64,000 bases of DNA from Tahibacter amnicola (lineage in GTDB: Bacteria; Pseudomonadota; Gammaproteobacteria; Xanthomonadales; Rhodanobacteraceae): NCBI RefSeq assembly GCF_025398735.1, contig NZ_CP104694.1:5669465-5733464 (forward strand), written 5' to 3'. The position numbers and the translations under genes were made by a program. The notes under the pieces are model-generated. The model saw only the letters and a list, made by a program, of their open reading frames with translations, searched no databases and was not told the origin of the DNA. Below, one piece after another: positions 35,984 through 47,682 of this stretch. The number at the start of each line of letters is the position of its first letter. The first letter of the stretch is position 1.

Positions 35984-37450
35984 CTACTGACCGCCAGGCG
36001 GCGTAACGCTGCCGTCGCCCTTCTGCACCGGAATCGGTGCCGGACCGCCCGGAATACCCGGCTGGTCCCAGGCGAAGCGCAGATCGTTCTTGAAGATGCG
36101 CACGGGCTCCAGCAGCTTCTCGTCGCGAAGCACCCCGTGGCTGTCGTAGAGCGCCTTCTGGCTGTTGGCCACGAAATACAGCGAGTTGCCTGCCACCGTG
36201 CCGACGCTGGGCGAGGTGAAGGCTGCATGGTTGGCCTGCAGCGGCATCACGGCGGTGATCTTCTGGCCGTCCGGCGTGAGTTTCAGACGCATCACGCGGC
36301 GCGGCACCATGTCGCGCTGAATGATGACCAGGCAGCCGTCGTACCAGTACATGCCGTCGATACCGCCGACGACCAGGCGTTCCGGGCTGTGCACGACGGC
36401 AAACGGCTTGCTGCTGGCCAGGTCGATGCCGAAGATGCCAAGGCTCGGGTCCGCGAAATACAGGGTCTTGCCATCATCGGTGACCGCGAGGCCACGAATC
36501 CCGCTCAGGCGCTGGTTGCCCGCGATGCGCTTGAGCTTGTCACCCTCGACGGCGTAGATCTCCTTGAGGGAGCCATCGGCCACATAGACGCGCCCGCCCT
36601 TGGCCACGGCCAGCGCGGTGAAGATGTGTCCCTTGTTTCCGTCCTCGGGCGCGTAGGTAGCCAGGAGCTTGCCGGTGGACAACTTGTATTTCAGTACTTG
36701 TGCACGACCGACCACATCGGCGTTGTAGCCCTTGAACAGGCGCAGGCCCGCGGAAGCAACCCACAGGGCGTCGTTCTCGGCATCCACCTTCAAATCCAGC
36801 ACGCTCCAGAGTCCGGAAGCAGCGTCAGGCTTGATGAATTCGGTGACCTGGCCCTTGTCATCGGCGATAACCACCGCACCGTCGCGGGCGCTGCCGACCA
36901 GGAACTTCTTGCGCACCGGATCCCAGGCAAGCGTTTCGTACAGGTGGTCGCCCTTGGGCAATTCGAAGGCCACGCTACCTTCACCGAACGGCCGGGCATT
37001 GGCTTCGAAGTTCTTCACCAGGTAGTCCCACACCTGCGTACCGTGGGCTTTTTCAAATCGCGGATCCTTGGCGAGGTCGTAGGCAAACCCCTGCGCCTGC
37101 ATGCGGATCAGAATGTCGTAGACCTTGGATTTGTCCTCCAGCGCCGCGTAAAGACCCGCCAGCTGCATGCGCAGCTCGCCCGAGTTCGGCGTGAGCTCGA
37201 CCAGGCGTTCGAGCGTCCAGATGAAACGTTCGACGTCCTTGCCGTTGTACAGGCCCGCAAGCTGGCCGAGTGCTTCGCGATTGGACGAGGACTTGATTTC
37301 CTGCTCGGTCAGCTTGGCCGCCCTGGCCATCGGGTCATCGGCACTGGCCGAGGGCGCGGCGGCGGCCGGCGCGGCAGCCTGGTCGGCCGCCTGCGTGGTT
37401 CCGGCGAATCCGCTGATCATGAGGGCAAAGACGAGGGCTTGAACTTTCAT
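35984..37450 (-). CDS. Periplasmic TPR plus beta-propeller protein, function unknown
   Basis: 488 residues. A Sec signal peptide (1-22, ending TTQAA) and an Ala/Pro spacer precede an N-terminal helical region with TPR-like pattern (about 55-120, LGQLAGLYNGKDVERFIWTL). The rest repeats a blade-like pattern of the NHL/SMP-30 type (ETLAWDPVRKKFLVGSARDG, ALWVASAGLRLF, GRVYVADGSLKEIY, LYFADPSLGIFGIDL, LYFVANSQKALYD). I do not recognise a named family. Single gene on its strand, divergent from the NUDIX gene over 89 bases. Confidence 0.7.
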   Translation of the reverse strand: MKVQALVFALMISGFAGTTQAADQAAAPAAAAPSASADDPMARAAKLTEQEIKSSSNREALGQLAGLYNGKDVERFIWTLERLVELTPNSGELRMQLAGLYAALEDKSKVYDILIRMQAQGFAYDLAKDPRFEKAHGTQVWDYLVKNFEANARPFGEGSVAFELPKGDHLYETLAWDPVRKKFLVGSARDGAVVIADDKGQVTEFIKPDAASGLWSVLDLKVDAENDALWVASAGLRLFKGYNADVVGRAQVLKYKLSTGKLLATYAPEDGNKGHIFTALAVAKGGRVYVADGSLKEIYAVEGDKLKRIAGNQRLSGIRGLAVTDDGKTLYFADPSLGIFGIDLASSKPFAVVHSPERLVVGGIDGMYWYDGCLVIIQRDMVPRRVMRLKLTPDGQKITAVMPLQANHAAFTSPSVGTVAGNSLYFVANSQKALYDSHGVLRDEKLLEPVRIFKNDLRFAWDQPGIPGGPAPIPVQKGDGSVTPPGGQ

Positions 37451-37539
37451 GCGCGAAATCCGGAGTATCGTGGGGACGCAGTCAAGACCGCCCCAGGTGG
37501 GAAAGGTTCCGACCGGCGGCCAGAAGGGAACACATAACG

Positions 37540-38088
37540 ATGACTCAAAAGGATGTCCTTTTCAACGGCCGGTGGCTGAAATTGTGTTGCCGTGGCCAGT
37601 GGGAGTTCGCCGAGCGCACCAATCCCGGCGGCGCTGTCCTGGTGATCGCCGTGACACCTGAAGACAAGGTGTTGTTCGTGGAGCAGTGGCGTGCCGCGAT
37701 CGATGCCCGGGCCATCGAGATGCCCGCGGGCCTGATCGGCGACGATCCCGGCTCCCACGATGAACCGGCCATCGAAGCCGCGCGGCGCGAATTGCTCGAA
37801 GAAACCGGCTATTCCTGCGGCCACATCGACTACTACATCACCGGCCCGACATCGGCCGGGATGAGCAACGAGACCATCACCTTCGTGCGCGCCTGGAACC
37901 TCGTCCGTGAACACGCCGGAGGCGGTGTCGAAGGGGAGGACATCGTCATTCACGAGGTGCCCCGCGCGGCCGCGGCGCGCTGGTTGTGCCGCAAGGCCGC
38001 CGAGGGGTACTCGATCGATCCGAAAGTCTTCGCCGGTCTTTACCTGCTCGAGCACGGCGAAGTGTTATTCAAGCCCGATTCGATCTGA
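37540..38088 (+). CDS. NUDIX hydrolase (ADP-ribose pyrophosphatase-like)
   Basis: 182 residues. The Nudix box reads G-x5-E-x7-REUxEExGU in the region DEPAIEAARRELLEETGY (about residues 80-100). Upstream strands (VLFVEQWRAAID, EMPAGLIGDD) match ADP-ribose/sugar-nucleotide pyrophosphatases. The substrate is not provable from the sequence. It is a single gene facing the TMEM43 gene. Confidence 0.9.
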   Translation: MTQKDVLFNGRWLKLCCRGQWEFAERTNPGGAVLVIAVTPEDKVLFVEQWRAAIDARAIEMPAGLIGDDPGSHDEPAIEAARRELLEETGYSCGHIDYYITGPTSAGMSNETITFVRAWNLVREHAGGGVEGEDIVIHEVPRAAAARWLCRKAAEGYSIDPKVFAGLYLLEHGEVLFKPDSI

Positions 38089-38130
38089 CCACGTGTGCGG
38101 TTCCGCAACGGCGGCACCGCAGCGGCCGCC

Positions 38131-39318
38131 TCAGCGTGGCGGCGGCGGTGGCATGGCCGAAGCGGGCGGTGGCGGTGGCGGCATCGCACGGCGCGCCCGG
38201 CCGCGCAGCAGCCACACCGCGCCGCCAGCGACAGCCAGCAAGGCAATGGCGACCAGCGGCCGGTAGAAAAACCAGGCCACGGCGATCGTCACGGCCGACA
38301 GTACGACGGACAACAGGCCCGCGACGATGGCCACGCCGTGTCGTACCAGCCCGCCCAGGAACGGGATGAAATCCAGGATCGTGGCGATCCAGCCCAGCGC
38401 CGACGACAGGCCGATCCACATCAGCACGACGCCGACGCCGCGCAGGATCCAGGTCAGCATCGACGCGCGCGAGTGGGCAGCGGCGAACATCTTGTCGGCG
38501 CTGACCTCACCACTTTCCAGCAGCGCAATCTGGTTTCCATTGCTGGCCACGAAGGGCTCCAGGCGACCGTCGCGCTGCACGCCCACCACACTGACGCGTT
38601 GTTCCGGCAGCTGCCTGAAGGTCACGCGGATATCGCCAACCGCCGGCTTGTCCGGATCTGCCGAGGTCACCAGACGGCCGTCGTCGACACGAAAGCTGGC
38701 GGCGAGATTCGGTGGGATATTTTCCAGTCTGGCCGGCAAGGCCTGCTCGCCATCCAGCTTGCGTGCATGCTCCGCACCCAGCACCAGCTCGCCCAGTGTG
38801 ATCGGATCCGCCACCACGCGGCGGCTGTCGAACGGCATGCGGTCGGGATTCTTGTGCCCTTCCGGCTTGGCAAACCGGGTCGAGTCGATCAGGTCGTCAT
38901 CCCATTTCGTCTCATAGTGGTACGTGGTGACCCGCTGCTCGCTGCCACCGAGGTTCTTCTCGGTGCGCGTCTCCTTGCGCTCCTTCCATTGATACATTTC
39001 CACATGGCGCGAAAGGACCAAGCCATCGGTCTGGAGGCCGAAATCCGGATCGGCAAGTACCTGGGGACTCATCGCCACGGCGCTGGCGTGCACGAGCTTG
39101 CCGTTGTTGGCCGGGTCCAGCGGCGCGGCAGCGATGGAAACCACCGCATTGGCGCCTTCGTCCAACGCCTTGTGCGCGGCCACGGCGCGGCCTTCGTTCC
39201 AGAACTCCAACGGAAACGCGACGACAAACAGGAGCAACCCGAACAGGGCGCCACCAAGGGACGATGTCACCCGGCTGCCGTAGCCAACGGTTTCTTCAGT
39301 GCTGAAACTGTCCGACAT
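38131..39318 (-). CDS. TMEM43-family membrane protein
   Basis: 395 residues. An N-terminal span (about 20-38, LGGALFGLLLFVVAFPLEFW), a large soluble middle (45-280) with YQWKERKETRTEKN and KWDDDLIDSTRF, and three or four C-terminal spans (290-370). It ends in a Pro/Ala-rich tail (AMPPPPPPASAM). It matches the bacterial homologues of eukaryotic TMEM43, whose bacterial role is unknown. It follows the DUF4920 gene by 57 bases on the same strand. Confidence 0.83.
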   Translation of the reverse strand: MSDSFSTEETVGYGSRVTSSLGGALFGLLLFVVAFPLEFWNEGRAVAAHKALDEGANAVVSIAAAPLDPANNGKLVHASAVAMSPQVLADPDFGLQTDGLVLSRHVEMYQWKERKETRTEKNLGGSEQRVTTYHYETKWDDDLIDSTRFAKPEGHKNPDRMPFDSRRVVADPITLGELVLGAEHARKLDGEQALPARLENIPPNLAASFRVDDGRLVTSADPDKPAVGDIRVTFRQLPEQRVSVVGVQRDGRLEPFVASNGNQIALLESGEVSADKMFAAAHSRASMLTWILRGVGVVLMWIGLSSALGWIATILDFIPFLGGLVRHGVAIVAGLLSVVLSAVTIAVAWFFYRPLVAIALLAVAGGAVWLLRGRARRAMPPPPPPASAMPPPPPR

Positions 39319-39375
39319 GGATTCTCCCCTTCATTCCTCCGGACGATCTTCCGCAGCGATGGCGTCACGCCACCC

Positions 39376-39858
39376 TCAACTGCCGGACAGACGCACTCCG
39401 GTCGCTTCGATGGTCAGCTCGGTCGGCTTGACCGCGCTGCGGCCTTCACTCTGCAGGTGCGCTATTTCCTCGGCGGAAAGCGTCTTCACTGTCAGGATGC
39501 CATAGACCTCGGCGGCACCGCTGGCATCCTTGGGCACACTGAAACCGTGATCCTTCATGAAGACACGGGCGAACTGGCCGTCGTCCTCCAGCACCATCCA
39601 GCACCCCTGCTTCTGGCAGATCTCGGTGATACGGCCGCGAAACGCGCGCGCCTTGCCGGCGAAATCCTGCGGCCTGGCGGCCACCTGCGCCAGTGGAGCG
39701 GCTGAGCCGGCGTCGGCAGGCAGTGCCTGGCCGTAGGTCCTGCCAGCGCTGTCGACGACAGCCGCTTCCGCCTTGGCCGGCTGGCCATGGCCGTGATCGT
39801 GCGCGGAGGCCGCCATGGCGACAAGCCCGAAGAATGCAACCGTAGCGATCAAACGCAT
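39376..39858 (-). CDS. DUF4920 secreted protein
   Basis: 160 residues with a signal peptide (1-19, VAMAASA) followed by a His-rich stretch HDHGHGQ. The DUF4920 core has FAGKARAFRGRITEICQKQG followed by CWMVLEDDG, where two cysteines five residues apart may bind metal or form a disulfide. The fold family is linked to OB-like domains; function is unknown. It lies between the MBL hydrolase and TMEM43 genes on one strand. Confidence 0.82.
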   Translation of the reverse strand: MRLIATVAFFGLVAMAASAHDHGHGQPAKAEAAVVDSAGRTYGQALPADAGSAAPLAQVAARPQDFAGKARAFRGRITEICQKQGCWMVLEDDGQFARVFMKDHGFSVPKDASGAAEVYGILTVKTLSAEEIAHLQSEGRSAVKPTELTIEATGVRLSGS

Positions 39859-39903
39859 GTGGAACTCCTGGCAGTTCGTGGCGCAGCCGGTGGCCGACGC
39901 CGG

Positions 39904-40773
39904 TTAGCGGGTCTGGAGCGTTTCGCCCGCGAGCGCGCCGCGCTCGTCGGTCGTACCATATTTGCCTTTTTCATCCCGAATCACGCTTGCCATGGCGCAT
40001 CCGGCATCATGGGTGAAGAACAGGCGTACGCCGCGGGCGAGTTTGTCTTCGAGGAAGCGCCGCTTTTCGTCGATCAGCAGCTCCGGATAGCGGTCGTAAC
40101 CCATCGTCACCGGAAGGTGGACCCAGGCGCGGCCGGGAATGAGGTCGGCGCAGAACACCACGCCGCCCGGGCCGCCGATCTCTGCCAGCATCAGGCCCGG
40201 AGTGTGGCCGTCGCTGTAGCTGAATCGCACGGTATCGCCGAGGAAATCCGAATGGTCGCCATCAACGATCTCCAGGCGGCCCGACGCTTCCAGCAGCGAC
40301 TGCAATTCCGGGATGAACGAGGCGCGGTCGCGGGGATGCGGCTGTTTCGCGCGCTCCCAGCAGCCACGGCTGACGACATAGCGCGCGTTCGGAAACAGCA
40401 GGCGCGGCGGCTGGTTTTCTTCCCACGCGGCAAGCAGGCCGCCGGCGTGATCGAAATGCAGGTGCGAGAGCACGACCGCGTCGATGTCCTCGTGACTGAA
40501 CCCGGCGTCGGCCAGGGAATCCAGAAGTACATGGTTACCTTCCACGACGCCGAACCGCTCTTTCATGCGCGGCTCGAAGAAGGCGCCGATGCCGGTTTCA
40601 AACAGCACGCGCCTGCCGTTGAGACCCTCGACCAGCAGACAGCGGCACGCCAGCGGAATGCGATTCTCCGCGTCCGGCTGGATCCAGCGTTCCCACATGC
40701 CCCGCGGCACGTTGCCGAACATGGCACCGCCATCGAGTTTCTGGGAGTTTCCCAGGAGAGACCACAATTTCAT
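39904..40773 (-). CDS. MBL-fold metallo-hydrolase
   Basis: 289 residues with no signal peptide. The metal-binding motif is [11 protein letters not shown] (HxHxDH), and further ligands are in DGHTPGLM and [11 protein letters not shown], with a late His in FFTHDAGCA. The length and the WQxP-less start resemble lactonase-type or RNase-Z-unrelated MBL hydrolases; the substrate is unknown. It stands 43 bases after the gamma-glutamyltransferase gene on the same strand. Confidence 0.9.
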   Translation of the reverse strand: MKLWSLLGNSQKLDGGAMFGNVPRGMWERWIQPDAENRIPLACRCLLVEGLNGRRVLFETGIGAFFEPRMKERFGVVEGNHVLLDSLADAGFSHEDIDAVVLSHLHFDHAGGLLAAWEENQPPRLLFPNARYVVSRGCWERAKQPHPRDRASFIPELQSLLEASGRLEIVDGDHSDFLGDTVRFSYSDGHTPGLMLAEIGGPGGVVFCADLIPGRAWVHLPVTMGYDRYPELLIDEKRRFLEDKLARGVRLFFTHDAGCAMASVIRDEKGKYGTTDERGALAGETLQTR

Positions 40774-40816
40774 CGATCAATGCCCGAATGATTCGCACCG
40801 CGACGCGGCGCATCGA

Positions 40817-42490
40817 TTATTTCACCAGCGCCTTGCCCGATACACCACGCGGATCGCTGCCGCCGCGCAGCTCGTTGGTGCCATGGTTCCAGTCCACGGC
40901 ATTCATGTAACCCCACGGGCGTTCGCCGTCACTGACCACGTGTCCCATGCCTTCGAGGGCCTTGCGCTCGTCTTTGGAGAAGGCCTCGGCCTCGGCGGAG
41001 ATGACATCCGGCAGATATTGGTGGTGGAACCGCTTGTTGCCCACGAACGTGGCGGGGCTGTCACCATCGAACCACGCCAGAATGCCTTCGAGCACCATCG
41101 TGATGATGCGACTGCCGCCCGGCGTGCCAATGACCAGGGTGCGGTCCTTGCCAATCACGAAAGTCGGCGTCATCGACGACAACGGCCGACGCCCCGGCTT
41201 GGGTGCATTGGCGTCGCCGCCGACCAGACCATACGCATTGGGTGCGCCGGCCTTGAGGGCGAAGTCATCCATCTGGTTGTTGAGCACGAAGCCGGTACCG
41301 GGAACGACGGTCGCTGCGCCAAACGGGAGATTGACCGTCTGGGTCACCGCGGCGAGGTTGCCGTCAGCATCGATGATGGAGAAATGGCTGGTATCAGTGC
41401 CCTGGACCGGCGCCATGAAGCCCGGCAGGTTCGCACTGGGCGTGGCTTTTTCCGGATGGATCGACGCGCGCAGGCCCGCGGCATAGAGCGGACTGGTTAG
41501 CTCGGCGACGGGCATTTTCACGAAATCCGGATCGCCCAGGTATTCGGCGCGGTCGCGGTAGGCGCGACGCATCGATTCAACGATCAGATGCGTCCGGTGC
41601 ACGCGATCGAGCTTGGCCAGGTCGTACCCTTGCAGGATGTTGAGCATCTCCGCCAGCGCGATGCCGCCCGAGGACGGCGGCGGCGCCGTGACGACGCGAT
41701 GGCCGCGGTACTGCAGCACCAGCGGTTCGCGCTCCTTCACGGTGTAGGTTTTCAGATCCTCCAGCGTCCAGGTGCCGCCGGCTTTTTTCACGCCATCCAC
41801 CAAGCGCTGTGCGGGTTCGCCCTCGTAGAACCCCTTGTTGCCGTCGCGGGCAATCCGTTCCAGGGTGCTGGCCAGGTCCGGGTTTTTCAGCACCCAGCCG
41901 GCCGTGGGCAATTGGCCGCCGGGCAGGAACAGCGCGGAAGCACCCGGATCGCGCGCGATCGCATCTTTGCGCAGGCCCAGGAACATCAGGCTGCGCGCGT
42001 CGGGCGCAAAGCCTTCGCGGGCGATCCGGATCGCCGGTGCAAGCGATTTTTTCAGCGGCAGCTTGCCGTAGTTTTCCGCCACGAACACCAGCGCGGCGGG
42101 CTGGCCTGGAATGCCGGCCGCCAGTGCGCCGTTGACGGACTTGTCGCGATCCAGCTCGCCTTTTGTATCCAGGAATTGCTTCGGGTCGGTCTGTGCCGGC
42201 GCGGTTTCGCGCGCATCGACCATCACTTCCTTGCCGTCGGAGACGCGACGCAGCAGGAAAAACCCGCCGCCGCCGATGCCGGAGCTCTGCGGTTCAACGA
42301 CCGAGAGGGCTGCGCTGACCGCGACTGCGGCGTCAAACGCATTGCCGCCCTGCGCCAGCACTTCGAAGCCGGCCTCCGTCGCAAGGACATGAGCACTGGC
42401 AATAGCGGCCTTGCCGGGCCGTTCCGCGGCATCCGCGGCGAAGGTCAGGCACGACAGCGCAAGGATGACGAGTGGGGAACGGACTATCAC
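40817..42490 (-). CDS. ggt: Gamma-glutamyltransferase (glutathione hydrolase)
   Basis: 557 residues, exported by a signal peptide (1-21, LTFAADAA). It starts the mature part with PGKAAIASAHVLATEAG and holds GGNAFDAAVAVSAALSVVEP. The autoprocessing nucleophile Thr is in GTDTSHFSIIDADGN, and the late PGGSRIITMVLEG block is present. The enzyme cleaves gamma-glutamyl bonds of glutathione in the periplasm after self-cleavage at the Thr. Length is typical. The gene follows the ferredoxin gene by 6 bases and lies upstream of the MBL hydrolase. Confidence 0.95.
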   Translation of the reverse strand: MIVRSPLVILALSCLTFAADAAERPGKAAIASAHVLATEAGFEVLAQGGNAFDAAVAVSAALSVVEPQSSGIGGGGFFLLRRVSDGKEVMVDARETAPAQTDPKQFLDTKGELDRDKSVNGALAAGIPGQPAALVFVAENYGKLPLKKSLAPAIRIAREGFAPDARSLMFLGLRKDAIARDPGASALFLPGGQLPTAGWVLKNPDLASTLERIARDGNKGFYEGEPAQRLVDGVKKAGGTWTLEDLKTYTVKEREPLVLQYRGHRVVTAPPPSSGGIALAEMLNILQGYDLAKLDRVHRTHLIVESMRRAYRDRAEYLGDPDFVKMPVAELTSPLYAAGLRASIHPEKATPSANLPGFMAPVQGTDTSHFSIIDADGNLAAVTQTVNLPFGAATVVPGTGFVLNNQMDDFALKAGAPNAYGLVGGDANAPKPGRRPLSSMTPTFVIGKDRTLVIGTPGGSRIITMVLEGILAWFDGDSPATFVGNKRFHHQYLPDVISAEAEAFSKDERKALEGMGHVVSDGERPWGYMNAVDWNHGTNELRGGSDPRGVSGKALVK

Positions 42491-42496
42491 GGACGG

Positions 42497-42772
<276 letters not shown>

Positions 42773-42840
42773 TCATGCCGCGGCATCGCGTGGGGGCGCG
42801 CGTCGCGGACGCGGCGCCGTCGCGGGCGGCCCGGGCAAAC

Positions 42841-43347
42841 TTACTTCATTTCCACGAAGCGGAAGGTGGCGCCGCTGGGAGCGACGGCATCCTGCACGCG
42901 CTGCTGGTCAGCCGGCGAACCGATGAAGAGCACGATGACGTCCTTGAAAGCGCCCGCCTTGGCGTCCTTGAACGAATCCAGGATCAGGTCGCCGGTGAGC
43001 TTGGAGTCCGGGCCGCCGAAAGCCAGCATGTTGCCCGGCAGAACGGTGCGGGCCACGACGCCGCTCACCTGGGTCGTCTGCGCGATGCGCTCGTCCTGCG
43101 CGGCCTGGTCTTCGCCTGCGGGAACGAAATACATGTACGGACGACCGGAGGTCACGCCGGCCATGTTGCGCTTGACCACGTCGACCAGATAAGCCTTCCA
43201 TGCGGCCTTGTCGGTGGCGTCGGTGGGCATCTTCACTTCCACGGCAACCGGCGCCGCCGGCTTCTCAGCTTCCTGCTGTTTGTCGCAACCAACAAGGGCA
43301 ATGGTGGACAAAACGCCAAGGGCGGCGATCTGGATAAGTTTACGCAT
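42841..43347 (-). CDS. Lipoprotein of unknown function
   Basis: 168 residues with a lipobox LVGC at residues 18-21 (mature N-terminal cysteine). The mature protein has mixed alpha-beta pattern with DKAAWKAYLVDVVKRNM and the end FKDVIVLFIGSPADQQRV. I do not recognise a family. The ATG at 43347 has AGGTGA about 6 bases upstream; the in-frame 43356 extension is less likely. It lies between coaD and the ferredoxin gene. Confidence 0.75.
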   Translation of the reverse strand: MRKLIQIAALGVLSTIALVGCDKQQEAEKPAAPVAVEVKMPTDATDKAAWKAYLVDVVKRNMAGVTSGRPYMYFVPAGEDQAAQDERIAQTTQVSGVVARTVLPGNMLAFGGPDSKLTGDLILDSFKDAKAGAFKDVIVLFIGSPADQQRVQDAVAPSGATFRFVEMK

Positions 43348-43376
43348 GGGTATCACCTGTCGTCGTCGAAGCAGAA

Positions 43377-45691
<2,315 letters not shown>

Positions 45692-45710
45692 GGCGCCGTG
45701 AGCGCCCATG

Positions 45711-45768
45711 CGGAAAGAGTAAGGTGGGCGTGGCGACGGGACGTCGCCACGCCCGCTCACGCTTTCCG
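45711..45768 (+). terminator. Strong hairpin downstream of ftsY
   Basis: A perfect 13-bp stem (GGGCGTGGCGACG at 45726-45738, matched at 45742-45754) with a GGA loop is nested inside a second 7-bp stem (CGGAAAG at 45711, CTTTCCG ending 45768). No T-tract follows, so it may stop transcription weakly or act as a symmetric structure. Confidence 0.55.
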
Positions 45769-45885
45769 CCAGGGGGGCCAGCTTGGGCGCGAGCATCGCT
45801 GCCGGACGCCCCATCCTAGGTTGTCGTGGCAGCTGGGGCATTATGCACCGCCTGTGAATATCCATCAATCCACTTTTAGGCCCTC

Positions 45886-46530
45886 ATGACAATCCGCCGC
45901 AGTGTGCGCGTTGTCGTTGCGGTCCTGCTCCTCCTTGCGGGAACCGCGCTGCTGCTGGTCCGGCACTACGCCAATCCGGAAAAGGTCGCGAAACTGCTGG
46001 TGGACACGGCCGCCACGCACCTGCGCCTGACGCTCGCGTTCGACGGATTGCCGCGTTATGCATTCTGGCCCGCGCTGACCCTGGAACTGGACCATCCACG
46101 ACTGTCCGTGCCTGGCCGGCCGGGCAACCTGCTGGAAGCACGATCGATCGGCGTCGTGCTGCCCTGGCGCAGCATGGTCGACTCGCAGCTGGTGATCGAG
46201 AAGGTTGTCATCGATTCACCGGCGCTGGCACTGGACCCCCTGGACCATTGGCAGTCCACCGCGCCCTCCGGCGGCGGGTTGCCGGATGCGCAGGCGTTTA
46301 TCCACATTCGCAACGGCCAGGTGCAGCGCGCCGGCAAGCCGGTGATCAAAGGCCTGGATGTCGAAGGCGAGGTCGACCTGCACGCGATCGATCGCTGGTG
46401 GCGATCACTGCCCGCCCCCGCCGCAGATGCGACGCCGTTTCCGCCCGTTCGTGGCCGTGTCGACATCGCCGAGGCGGTCGTCGGCGGCGTCGTGCTCAAA
46501 GGGCTGCACCTGGAAGCCACTCCCGACTGA
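45886..46530 (+). CDS. AsmA-like inner-membrane protein (short)
   Basis: 214 residues. An N-terminal anchor (about 6-25, VRVVVAVLLLLAGTALLLV) is followed by the AsmA-type stretch LAFDGLPRYAFWPALTLELD with SIGVVLPWRSMVDSQLVIEKV. AsmA proteins are usually 500 or more residues, so this is only the N-terminal repeat unit plus a short tail. The family affects lipid transport between the membranes. Its stop overlaps the mutY start by 1 base (TGATG). Confidence 0.7.
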   Translation: MTIRRSVRVVVAVLLLLAGTALLLVRHYANPEKVAKLLVDTAATHLRLTLAFDGLPRYAFWPALTLELDHPRLSVPGRPGNLLEARSIGVVLPWRSMVDSQLVIEKVVIDSPALALDPLDHWQSTAPSGGGLPDAQAFIHIRNGQVQRAGKPVIKGLDVEGEVDLHAIDRWWRSLPAPAADATPFPPVRGRVDIAEAVVGGVVLKGLHLEATPD

Positions 46531-47618
46531 TGCGCGCCACACACACCTTGAATCCGCCTGCTCAACTGCCTATTGCGCCACGCCTCCTGAACTGGTTCGA
46601 CCAGTACGGCCGACACGACCTGCCCTGGCAATCGCCCCGCACGCCGTATCGTGTCTGGTTGTCCGAAATCATGCTGCAGCAGACGCAGGTGGCCACGGTG
46701 ATCGGCTACTTCACGCGTTTCGTGACCGCACTGCCCGACCTGCCCTCGCTTGCCGCCGCGCCCACCGACACCGTGCTGGCTCTGTGGGCGGGCCTGGGTT
46801 ACTACAGCCGCGCGCGTAATCTCCAGCGCGCTGCGCAACTGTGCATGGAGCGCCACGGTGGCGAACTGCCCCGGGATGCCGAGGCGCTGGCCGCGCTGCC
46901 GGGCATCGGACGTTCCACGGCGGGCGCGATCCTCGCCCAGGCCTGGGGCCTTCCACACGCCATTCTCGACGGCAACGTCAAGCGCGTGCTGGCGCGCTTC
47001 CACGCCGTGCATGGCTACCCGGGCACCACCGAAACTGCGCGCGTGCTGTGGGGCCATGCCGAGTCACACCTGCCTGCCCGGCGCCTTGCGGACTACACGC
47101 AGGCCCTGATGGATCTCGGCGCCACGGTGTGCCAGCGCGCGCGCCCGCTGTGCACCACCTGCCCGCTGGCTGCTGACTGCGCCGCGTACCGGCAAGGCAT
47201 CGTGGGCCAGTTGCCCAGCCGCAAGCCGGCGAAGGCCGTGCCTACGCGACAAACCTGCGTGCTGATCCTTCGCGACGAAACCGGACGCACCCTGCTGCAC
47301 CGGCGACCAGCGACAGGCGTGTGGGCGGAACTATGGAGCCTGCCGGAGACACCATCGGCGTCACAGGCGGCATCGGCCGCGCGCAGCCTCGGCGTCCGCA
47401 CGGACGGCTTCGAAGTCCTGCCGTCGTTCACGCATGTTTTCAGCCATTACAAACTGGAGATCCAGCCACTGCTGGCGCGGGCGACGCCGGCAAACCAGGC
47501 CGGCGAGATGCCGGACCTGCGCTGGTGCGACAGTCAGGCCCTGACGGAGGTGGGGCTACCCGCTCCGATCAAGCGGCTGCTGGGCGACCTGACGGGCACG
47601 ACACAGTCGCTGTTCTGA
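46530..47618 (+). CDS. mutY: A/G-specific adenine glycosylase
   Basis: 362 residues. It contains the catalytic helix SEIMLQQTQVATVIGYF, the helix-hairpin-helix LPGIGRSTAGAILAQAW with catalytic Asp in LDGNVKRV, and the four-cysteine cluster CQRARPLCTTCPLAADC. A C-terminal NUDIX-like 8-oxoG recognition domain (about 225-350) is present. It removes A opposite 8-oxoguanine. The ATG at 46530 overlaps the AsmA-like gene. Confidence 0.96.
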   Translation: MRATHTLNPPAQLPIAPRLLNWFDQYGRHDLPWQSPRTPYRVWLSEIMLQQTQVATVIGYFTRFVTALPDLPSLAAAPTDTVLALWAGLGYYSRARNLQRAAQLCMERHGGELPRDAEALAALPGIGRSTAGAILAQAWGLPHAILDGNVKRVLARFHAVHGYPGTTETARVLWGHAESHLPARRLADYTQALMDLGATVCQRARPLCTTCPLAADCAAYRQGIVGQLPSRKPAKAVPTRQTCVLILRDETGRTLLHRRPATGVWAELWSLPETPSASQAASAARSLGVRTDGFEVLPSFTHVFSHYKLEIQPLLARATPANQAGEMPDLRWCDSQALTEVGLPAPIKRLLGDLTGTTQSLF

Positions 47619-47682
47619 GCGCTGCGCGGTCTGTTCAGTGAAGCGATGGCAGACTTCGGCGGCCCTGCCACCGGAGCTTCCC

